Origin: Sphingomonadales bacterium UBA7473
GTDB lineage: Bacteria; Pseudomonadota; Alphaproteobacteria; Sphingomonadales; Sphingomonadaceae
NCBI GenBank assembly: GCA_002478575.1
Contig: DLOX01000099.1
Coordinates: forward strand, 1 to 6,882
Length of the DNA: 6,882 bases
Direction: 5' to 3'
The notes below the pieces were generated by a model, which was given only the letters and a program-made list of their open reading frames with translations, was not told the origin of the DNA and did no database searches. Below are positions 1-4,882 of this stretch, piece after piece; the first letter of the stretch is position 1, and every line of letters starts with the position of its first letter. Made by a program: the position numbers and the translations under genes.

Positions 1-863
1 AGGATCAGCACCCGCACCGCCGCCGCAATCGCCAGATAGTCCGCTGCCCCCAAGGCCTTTGCGCATAGCTCCCAGAACGTTGCCCGCCCCACGCCATTGG
101 CAAAGCGCGGCACCTCCACCCGCCGCCCGTTCACCAGCAAAGGCAGGGCCTCACCCGCCGCGCCCCCGGTCAGATCGCGCCAGATTCCTTCAATCTGCGC
201 CCGCGCCGTGCCTGCCGGGTGGAAATACACCTGCGCGCCCGTCAGGCGGTGCTGGCGGTAATCGGTGGGGCTTTCCAGCTCCATCACCTCCATCCGGGCA
301 TTGAGGAGGTCAATGAAGGGAAGGAACAGCGCGCGGTTGAGGCCGTCCTTGTACAGGTCTTCCGGCGGGCGGTTAGACGTGCAGACAATCACCACGCCCG
401 CATCCATCAGCATCTGGAACAGGCGGCCCACCAGCATCGCATCGGTGATGTCGGTGATCTGCATTTCATCGAAGGCAAGCAGGCGGGTGTCGCGGATCAC
501 CGTTTCAGCCACGGGGGTGAGGGGGTCTTCGACGCCCTGTTTGCGGGCGGCATGCATGCCGTGGTGGATTTCCTGCATGAAGGCGTGAAAGTGCACGCGG
601 CGTTTTTGCGGAATCCGGGTGGCATCGGTGAAGAGGTCCATCAGCATGGATTTGCCGCGCCCTACCCCGCCCCACATATAAATGCCGCGCGGAGAGGCGG
701 GCTTTTTGCCAGCGAGACGCCAGAGCAAGCTCCCCTTCTTGGGAGAGGCTTCCAGATCGTCCTGAAGCTGCGTTAGACGGTCAGCGGCGGCAGCTTGTTC
801 AGGATCGGGGCGCAGCTCGCCTGCCGCGATCAAAGCATCATAACGGGAGCGGACCCGGTGCAT
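1..863 (-). CDS. zapE: Cell division protein ZapE / AFG1-family ATPase, 3' end cut by the window edge
   Basis: This is an AFG1/ZapE-type AAA+-like P-loop ATPase. In E. coli ZapE associates with the Z-ring, and the mitochondrial homologue AFG1/LACE1 acts in protein quality control. Reading the minus strand from the ATG at 861-863 gives 287 codons without a stop. Visible are a Walker A motif GGVGRGKS (about residues 65-72), a Walker B LLAFDE (128-133) followed by MQITDITDAM, and a sensor-1-like CTSNRPPEDLYKDGLNR (161-177), all in family order. The N-terminus RYDALIAAGELRPDPEQ is typical of the family and fixes the start. Family members are usually about 360-380 residues, so roughly 80 C-terminal residues lie beyond base 1. 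The start is 3 nt after the stop of the thioesterase gene, which implies operon expression and probable translational coupling. Its base composition is richer in GC than that of its operon partners. In alphaproteobacteria mdh often follows this gene; that would lie off the left edge (inference). Confidence 0.95.
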   Translation of the reverse strand, partial: MHRVRSRYDALIAAGELRPDPEQAAAADRLTQLQDDLEASPKKGSLLWRLAGKKPASPRGIYMWGGVGRGKSMLMDLFTDATRIPQKRRVHFHAFMQEIHHGMHAARKQGVEDPLTPVAETVIRDTRLLAFDEMQITDITDAMLVGRLFQMLMDAGVVIVCTSNRPPEDLYKDGLNRALFLPFIDLLNARMEVMELESPTDYRQHRLTGAQVYFHPAGTARAQIEGIWRDLTGGAAGEALPLLVNGRRVEVPRFANGVGRATFWELCAKALGAADYLAIAAAVRVLI

Positions 864-866
864 CGC

Positions 867-1334
867 CTACCTGCGCGGCGGAGAGGGCTTGCGGATCGTG
901 CCCGAAAAAGCGCAGACAATATGCGCATCATCATCCTGCAACAGCCGCCCGCGAAGGAAAAGCAAGCGGCCGGTCTCCTTCAAAAGTTCAACCTCGCAAT
1001 CCAGCGGCTGATCAATTTTGCCACCGCTGATAAACTGCACCGAAAGGTCAAGCGTCACCGCTGGCCCCGGATCAAGCAGGCCAAAGACGCGGGCCGCAGC
1101 GAAGAGCGAGATATCCAGGAAGCCCATAGCCGTACCGCCATGCAGCGCGTTCGACAGGTTGCTATGTTCCAGCCCCGGGAACATCCGCGTCCGCGCTTTG
1201 CCATCGGCTTCGGCACGAACCAGCATCTTGCCGAGAAAGGCATTGTATCGGGACTTGTCGCGCAGCTCCCAATTGTCCCAGCCGGGATGATCAGGATCAG
1301 GGCCGGAAATGAAGGCGGGGGGATCGTCGGTCAT
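867..1334 (-). CDS. PaaI-like hotdog-fold acyl-CoA thioesterase
   Basis: This 155-residue protein has the single hotdog domain of the PaaI/YbgC-like acyl-CoA thioesterases, which hydrolyse acyl- or aryl-CoA esters to the free acid and CoA in the cytoplasm. The diagnostic block is HSNLSNALHGGTAMGFLDIS at about residues 57-76. It contains the family's N-x5-HGG signature (H65-G66-G67) followed by an acidic residue (D74) at the position expected for the catalytic Asp. The second half, DLSVQFISGG and the strands that follow, fits the central beta-sheet. The length is normal for the family. The start ATG (1332-1334) lies 9 nt after the sdhB stop, and a weak Shine-Dalgarno-like AGAG overlaps that stop, so coupling to sdhB is likely. 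The zapE ATG follows 3 nt after this stop. The physiological substrate cannot be told from sequence. Its place behind sdhB suggests co-expression with the TCA cycle rather than a phenylacetate operon. Confidence 0.9.
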   Translation of the reverse strand: MTDDPPAFISGPDPDHPGWDNWELRDKSRYNAFLGKMLVRAEADGKARTRMFPGLEHSNLSNALHGGTAMGFLDISLFAAARVFGLLDPGPAVTLDLSVQFISGGKIDQPLDCEVELLKETGRLLFLRGRLLQDDDAHIVCAFSGTIRKPSPPRR

Positions 1335-1343
1335 TGCGGCACT

Positions 1344-2126
1344 CTAAATGTGCCGTTCGACCACCATCTTCTTAACCTCAGCAATGGCCTTCCCAGGGGA
1401 CAAGCCCTTGGGGCAGACATTGGAGCAGTTCATGATCGTGTGGCAGCGATAGAGGCGGAAGGGATCTTCCAACTCATCAAGGCGCTCACCCGTCATTTCG
1501 TCACGGCTATCAGCAAGCCAACGATAGGCTTGAAGCAGGATCGCAGGCCCTAGGAACTTGTCTGAGTTCCACCAATAGCTGGGGCAGCTCGTGGAGCAGC
1601 AGGCGCAAAGAATGCACTCATAAAGGCCATCAAGCTTGGCGCGATCATCGGGAGACTGCAGCCGCTCTTTGCCCGATGGGGTCGTCGTGACTGTCTGCAG
1701 CCAGGGCTTGATCGAGGCATATTGCGCATAGAAATGGGTGAAGTCAGGCACCAAATCCTTGATCACATCCATATGCGGCAAGGGCGTGATCCGGACTTCA
1801 CCCTTCACATCTTCAATGGCGGTGGTGCAGGCCAAGCCATTTTTGCCATCGATGTTCATCGAACAAGACCCGCAAATCCCTTCGCGGCAAGAGCGGCGGA
1901 AGGTCAGCGAACTATCTTGCTCGCCTTTAATCTTGATGAGAGCATCCAGCACCATTGGGCCGCACTTGTCGAGATCAATCTCAAACGTGTCGTAGCGGGG
2001 ATTCTCGCCGCTATCAGGATCATAGCGATAGACTTTGAAGCTTTTCGTGCGTGTAGCCCCGGCAGGAGCGCTAAACTTCTCGCCCTTCTTGATGGTGCTA
2101 TTCTTTGGCAGCATGAATTCAGCCAT
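1344..2126 (-). CDS. sdhB: Succinate dehydrogenase iron-sulfur subunit SdhB
   Basis: This 260-residue protein is the electron-transfer subunit of complex II. It passes electrons from SdhA flavin to ubiquinone at the cytoplasmic face of the inner membrane. All cluster ligands are present. The [2Fe-2S] cysteines are C80, C85, C88 and C100 (RRSCREGICGSC). The [4Fe-4S] cysteines are C171, C174, C177 (CILCACC) and C238. The [3Fe-4S] cysteines are C181, C228 and C234. Quinone-site residues known in E. coli have counterparts here: P182, S183, W186 (PSYWW) and H229. The start ATG at 2124-2126 has a good Shine-Dalgarno GAGGGA nine bases upstream. A second ATG five codons in is a less likely start. The length is normal for alphaproteobacteria. 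It is the first gene of a minus-strand operon with a hotdog thioesterase and zapE. The upstream neighbour is divergent and unrelated, so sdhCDA are not adjacent. Confidence 0.98.
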   Translation of the reverse strand: MAEFMLPKNSTIKKGEKFSAPAGATRTKSFKVYRYDPDSGENPRYDTFEIDLDKCGPMVLDALIKIKGEQDSSLTFRRSCREGICGSCSMNIDGKNGLACTTAIEDVKGEVRITPLPHMDVIKDLVPDFTHFYAQYASIKPWLQTVTTTPSGKERLQSPDDRAKLDGLYECILCACCSTSCPSYWWNSDKFLGPAILLQAYRWLADSRDEMTGERLDELEDPFRLYRCHTIMNCSNVCPKGLSPGKAIAEVKKMVVERHI

Positions 2127-2135
2127 GATCCGGGG

Positions 2136-2141
2136 TCCCTC
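2136..2141 (-). promoter_or_regulatory. Ribosome binding site of sdhB
   Basis: The minus strand reads GAGGGA here, nine bases before the sdhB ATG. It supports the first of the two nearby ATG codons as the start. Confidence 0.7.
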
Positions 2142-2239
2142 AATCTGTATAGTTGATCGGCGATAGCGCGGCTTGGCAGGCGGCTCAACCTGTCAATTAC
2201 GCTTATTTGATATTGTTCTGTGCAAGCGCCCCGGACGCA

Positions 2240-2267
2240 CTTATAGCAGCTTAGGGTGTCGCGACAA
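2240..2267 (-). promoter_or_regulatory. Candidate sigma70-type promoter for the sdhB operon
   Basis: On the minus strand TTGTCG (2267-2262) is followed after 16 bases by TATAAG (2245-2240). These match the -35 consensus at 4 of 6 and the -10 consensus at 5 of 6 positions. Transcription would begin near 2233 and leave a leader of about 105 bases before sdhB. A perfect TTGACA also occurs on this strand at 2196-2191, but no convincing -10 follows it at 16-18 bases. Assigned by eye only. Confidence 0.4.
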
Positions 2268-2275
2268 TCATGATT
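2257..2275. repeat. Two abutting 10-bp perfect palindromes in the sdhB/flippase intergenic region
   Basis: TGTCGCGACA (2257-2266) and AATCATGATT (2266-2275) are each perfect inverted repeats and share one base. The first covers most of the proposed sdhB -35 hexamer, and the second lies just before the flippase start codon. Either could be an operator for one or both divergent genes. Ten-base palindromes are short and could also arise by chance. Confidence 0.45.
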
Positions 2276-2279
2276 AGGA

Positions 2280-3983
2280 ATGACTGAAAACAAGCGGGAT
2301 GAGGAGCGCTCGGATGACGAGCCAGCGGACGGGGGCGTCAGCAATAGGGATGTAGCCAAAGGCGCGGGCACAACACTGTTGGCGCGTCTTGGTGGTATCA
2401 TCGACCTGTTGACGCAGCCTCTCTACGTGTGGCTGTTTGGTTTAGCCTCCTTCGGATTTTACGGGGCGCTGTGGGCCGCAATCAACTTGGTCGAAAATGT
2501 CGCTGATCTCGGGATGACGTCCGCGATGCAGCGGGTCGTGCCGCAGGCCAAGTCGCCTCAGGAAGAGGCGTCGGCACTTCGCGCTTCTTTTATCTTGGCG
2601 CTCATCCCTTGCACAATCATTGCGGCACTGGTTTCAATTTTGGCGGAACCGGTAGCGACCTTCTTCAACGCCTCTGATCGAGACGCGTCACAAGTGGTTG
2701 ATGCCGTTCGCTATTTCGCTTGGGCCTTGCCGCTTTGGGCTTTTGTGGAAATCGCGACCTCGGCGCTCAGATCAAAACGGCTTTTCGGCGCGGAAATCCG
2801 GCTTCGTTTGCTGTGGGAGCAATTGGTTCGGCTTGGCTTTGTACTTATCTTCTTCTGGCTGGGCTTTGGAATGATGTCGCTGGTCTATGCGCATATCCTT
2901 TCGCTTTCGATCATCTGCTTGCTGTGCGTTCGCCTCCTCAATCAGCATTTTGAGTTGCGCTTGTTGTTGGTGGGGCCAGTGCGCGATCCGATGTTTAAGG
3001 AGGCCTTGAAGGCGGGTCTGGCTGTATTGCCGGTCAACGTCGTGACTCGGCTTTTCGGGGATGGACCAGCCATTGCCCTGAACGCGATTTTGCCCGGAAG
3101 TGCTGGCGCTATTGCAGGCGGCCTGTTCATAATTGCACGCAAGGTTTCGAGCGTTGTCCAGCTTGTGCGTACCGCATTTTCCTATGTGCTTGCTCCCCTC
3201 GCCTCATCGGCCTCCGCCTATGGCAAGGATCAAGTCGCTCGGATTTATGGTTTTTCGACGCGGCTGTCCTTTGCATTGGCCTTGCCCCTAGGTGCAATGC
3301 TTGCCGCCTCTGGACCGACCCTCTTGCCACTCTTCGGTCCTGGTGCAGAAGCAGCCATGTTTGCGCTTGTTCTATTAACCCTGGCTCGCGTTGCAGAAGC
3401 GGTGTTCGGCGCGGCGACCCCGATTCAGCAGGTAACATCTGCTCATCTGGATCAACAGTTGGGAAGCTTGGTGGGGCTCGGTGTCGCAGCGCTTATCGCG
3501 TGGTGGTTGATCCCCGACTATGGTCTCAACGCGATGGCCATTGCCGTGTCCGTAGGCCTTGTCATCGCTGCACTTTTGCCGCTGTTTCAGCTTCATATCA
3601 TCAACAAGCTTCATCCCTTTGCCGCCCCGTTTGGGACGGTCATGATCCGCTCTATTGGCGTAGCAGCGATTGGCGCTGCTTTGGCCCTATTGGTTCAAGA
3701 GTTGCCCCTGAACGGCCAGCGGGTTTGCTTGGCACTCATCATCATCGGTGCCTGGCGCTTATCTTGGAAGCTCGCCGCAACGCTGCTTGTTATTGGCTTG
3801 GCCGAATATCTCGCGGTGCTCTTGGTGCCATCGCTCGAATCCATTCTGCCTTACCTCATCAGCCTATCGATCCTGATCCCACTGCTTGTTGCGACACTTT
3901 GGGCGAGCCTCAGATTGTCACTGTCAGTCGAAGATCGGATGGAGCTGGGCAAGAAAACCGTACAACGGTTGAAACTGGTTTAG
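2280..3983 (+). CDS. Polysaccharide / lipopolysaccharide biosynthesis flippase (MOP superfamily, Wzx-like)
   Basis: This 567-residue integral membrane protein resembles the oligosaccharide flippases of the MOP superfamily (Wzx/RfbX/MurJ relatives), which move lipid-linked glycans across the inner membrane. After an acidic, hydrophilic N-terminus (residues 1-25), the sequence shows about 12-14 hydrophobic segments, among them about 33-70, 102-122, 143-163, 184-215, 328-350, 357-380, 394-438, 452-473, 484-518 and 524-545. Short charged loops separate them, and the C-terminal tail is basic. Typical of the family is the N-terminal helix pair with the LADLGM-like motif (VADLGMT, 74-80). The length exceeds the usual 420-500 because of extra C-terminal hydrophobic segments. 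The ATG at 2280 is the only good start: an in-frame stop lies at 2271-2273 and no ATG or GTG follows nearby. However, its AGGA directly abuts the ATG, an unfavourable spacing. No glycosyltransferase or polymerase gene is close, so the transported glycan is unknown. Confidence 0.85.
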   Translation: MTENKRDEERSDDEPADGGVSNRDVAKGAGTTLLARLGGIIDLLTQPLYVWLFGLASFGFYGALWAAINLVENVADLGMTSAMQRVVPQAKSPQEEASALRASFILALIPCTIIAALVSILAEPVATFFNASDRDASQVVDAVRYFAWALPLWAFVEIATSALRSKRLFGAEIRLRLLWEQLVRLGFVLIFFWLGFGMMSLVYAHILSLSIICLLCVRLLNQHFELRLLLVGPVRDPMFKEALKAGLAVLPVNVVTRLFGDGPAIALNAILPGSAGAIAGGLFIIARKVSSVVQLVRTAFSYVLAPLASSASAYGKDQVARIYGFSTRLSFALALPLGAMLAASGPTLLPLFGPGAEAAMFALVLLTLARVAEAVFGAATPIQQVTSAHLDQQLGSLVGLGVAALIAWWLIPDYGLNAMAIAVSVGLVIAALLPLFQLHIINKLHPFAAPFGTVMIRSIGVAAIGAALALLVQELPLNGQRVCLALIIIGAWRLSWKLAATLLVIGLAEYLAVLLVPSLESILPYLISLSILIPLLVATLWASLRLSLSVEDRMELGKKTVQRLKLV

Positions 3984-4027
3984 GCACGCAAAAATAGGGT
4001 CGAGATCAACCCCAAAAGATTCTTGTT

Positions 4028-4046
4028 GCGACTAATTATCAATAAC
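4028..4046 (-). promoter_or_regulatory. Candidate Fur-box-like operator upstream of the 4086 gene
   Basis: Read on the minus strand, this 19-base site matches the classical E. coli Fur box consensus at 13 of 19 positions by my count, including an uninterrupted TGATAAT core. On the plus strand it reads GCGACTAATTATCAATAAC. It lies about 40 bases before the ATG, where a repressor could block transcription. A TTATC-N6-GATAA inverted repeat (4036-4051) partly overlaps it. AT-rich chance matches are possible, so this is a candidate only. Confidence 0.4.
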
Positions 4047-4053
4047 GATAAAC

Positions 4054-4078
4054 CTCCTTCATCTGATCGAAGAAGGAG
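4054..4078 (+). promoter_or_regulatory. Hairpin that pairs an anti-Shine-Dalgarno with the ribosome binding site
   Basis: CTCCTTC (4054-4060) is exactly complementary to GAAGGAG (4072-4078), giving a 7-bp stem with an 11-base loop. The 3' arm contains the whole AAGGAG Shine-Dalgarno of the gene starting at 4086, seven bases before its ATG. The 5' arm lies in ACCTCCTT, the same sequence as the 16S rRNA anti-Shine-Dalgarno. If the stem forms, translation initiation is blocked. Opening by temperature, a ligand, an sRNA or ribosomal protein binding would release it. Confidence 0.6.
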
Positions 4079-4085
4079 AGAAACC

Positions 4086-4550
4086 ATGGACGACAAGCCA
4101 ACTCAGAATGAACCTCATTCGCCAGCATCTTACCTCCTAGCGACTGTTGAACGCCTAAAAGACAGACCAAATCTTCGGACACTCAGCCTCGTTTCGGTCC
4201 ACGCGGTAATGGCCATGCGACTGTGTGTGTTGTGCAGCCATAGCGCTCAAGACCCCTCGCCCGCTTTGGCCGAACGCTTTCAATCATCGCTCGCCGCCAA
4301 TCATTTCCGCCTGCTGATGACAACGATCGGTGCTGGATGGCCGGACAATTTTCAGGTCAGCCGTCCTTGCTGCGTAGGCATGACGCCAGACGAAGCCCTT
4401 ATCGCCTCATTGGTCCAATCCGCTGCCGATGACGACCGGGCAACCTTCACTTGGCACAGCGGTGACTTGTTAACAGAGGAAGTGCGCGATCAAATCTGGA
4501 TGAGAATGGTCAGTTGGTTAGGCGCTTTGCCGAACCCTCATTTTTTATAA
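4086..4550 (+). CDS. Small cysteine-containing protein of unknown function
   Basis: This 154-residue protein is not confidently recognised. It has no signal peptide and no clear membrane segment. The visible features are LCVLCSH (C47, C50, H52) and RPCCVGMTPDEAL (C95, C96), which together could form a metal or cluster site, and a TIGAGWP segment (80-86) before the second motif. The CC-x2-MTPDEA pattern faintly recalls a sphingomonad hypothetical family (possibly DUF6628-like), from memory and with low confidence. The ATG at 4086 is chosen because a strong AAGGAG lies seven bases upstream. A TTG at 4023 would add 21 residues but lies upstream of the Fur-like site and the hairpin. The gene appears monocistronic: it follows the flippase by 102 bases and overlaps the convergent downstream gene by 13 bases. 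A Fur-like box and a hairpin sequestering the ribosome site suggest tight, perhaps iron-linked, control (inference). Confidence 0.8.
   Translation: MDDKPTQNEPHSPASYLLATVERLKDRPNLRTLSLVSVHAVMAMRLCVLCSHSAQDPSPALAERFQSSLAANHFRLLMTTIGAGWPDNFQVSRPCCVGMTPDEALIASLVQSAADDDRATFTWHSGDLLTEEVRDQIWMRMVSWLGALPNPHFL
4516..4546 (+). terminator. Terminator-like hairpin plus U-tract inside the end of the 4086 gene
   Basis: GGTT-A-GGC (4516-4523) pairs with GCC-G-AACC (4529-4536), forming 4 + 3 base pairs around one A/G mismatch with a five-base loop. CTCA and then six T residues (4541-4546) follow. It resembles a weak intrinsic terminator for the plus-strand gene, but the U-tract begins four bases after the stem. 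It lies before the gene's own TAA at 4548-4550. Confidence 0.35.
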
Positions 4551-4858
4551 GGCTCTGGCTGGCACCCTAAGACCGGATCATATGTTGCCGACCGGCTCGC
4601 GATCAAAGGCACTGATGCCGTGATCGTTTTGGTCTTTGGATCTTCGCTCAGTTGGATTGGCTCCATCCCCGGCTCAAAATCCTTATAGCAATCTTCAAGG
4701 GTCCGCTTGCCCATATAGACGCAACCACAAGCCACGCGGGCGCCATAGCCGACACCCAGTTCCAACAACGGCCGTTGCTTTTGGATATAAGCATAGGCCC
4801 CGCCTGCGATCAGAGCGATGACGACGAGGGAGCCAATAAGGATGCGTCTTGCGTTCAT
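4538..4858 (-). CDS. Membrane-anchored small protein resembling the N-terminal module of NylB-like serine hydrolases
   Basis: This 106-residue protein starts with a basic N-terminus and one hydrophobic segment (about residues 6-25) that serves as a membrane anchor or uncleaved signal. The rest should lie in the periplasm. The pattern LGVGYGARVACGCVYMGKR (34-52), an ITASVP strand (79-84) and ATYDPVLGC (91-99) matches what I recall of the N-terminal module preceding the catalytic domain in about 430-460-residue sphingomonad serine hydrolases (G-Y-x-A-K-x-x-C-S ... V-T-A ... A-x-Y-R-x-G-x-G-C). Four cysteines (C44, C46, C57, C99) may form disulfides. The ATG at 4856-4858 puts the basic end directly before the hydrophobic segment. 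A TTG at 4880-4882 would add eight residues. No clear Shine-Dalgarno is present. It diverges from the serine hydrolase gene with 24 bp between start codons and converges on the upstream gene with a 13-base overlap. Coding status is well supported; function is unknown. Confidence 0.75.
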   Translation of the reverse strand: MNARRILIGSLVVIALIAGGAYAYIQKQRPLLELGVGYGARVACGCVYMGKRTLEDCYKDFEPGMEPIQLSEDPKTKTITASVPLIASRSATYDPVLGCQPEPYKK

Positions 4859-4882
4859 GGGCGTGGTGGTTAAGCTGCCCAA

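Noticed and set aside
219..776. A 185-codon plus-strand open frame opposite zapE
   Set aside because: It is antisense to a gene with complete Walker A, Walker B and sensor motifs. Its composition (many His, Arg and Ala) is what the opposite strand of a GC-rich gene gives.
795..1553. A 252-codon plus-strand open frame spanning the thioesterase and sdhB
   Set aside because: It runs antisense across two recognised genes and their junction, has no recognisable domain, and owes its length to GC-biased codons.
2174..2196. Perfect TTGACA on the minus strand as the sdhB -35 element
   Set aside because: No -10-like hexamer lies 16-18 bases downstream. The TTGTCG/TATAAG pair further upstream fits better.
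3998..4012. GGGT ... ACCC inverted repeat after the flippase gene as a terminator
   Set aside because: Only four base pairs form and no T-run follows, so it does not qualify as an intrinsic terminator.
4023..4085. TTG start that would extend the 4086 gene by 21 residues
   Set aside because: It has no Shine-Dalgarno and the added residues are highly charged and low in recognisable structure. The ATG at 4086 has an AAGGAG at ideal spacing.
4880..4882. TTG start for the minus-strand small protein
   Set aside because: The ATG at 4858 puts a basic MNARR directly before the hydrophobic segment. The TTG would add eight residues and leave no gap to the divergent gene.
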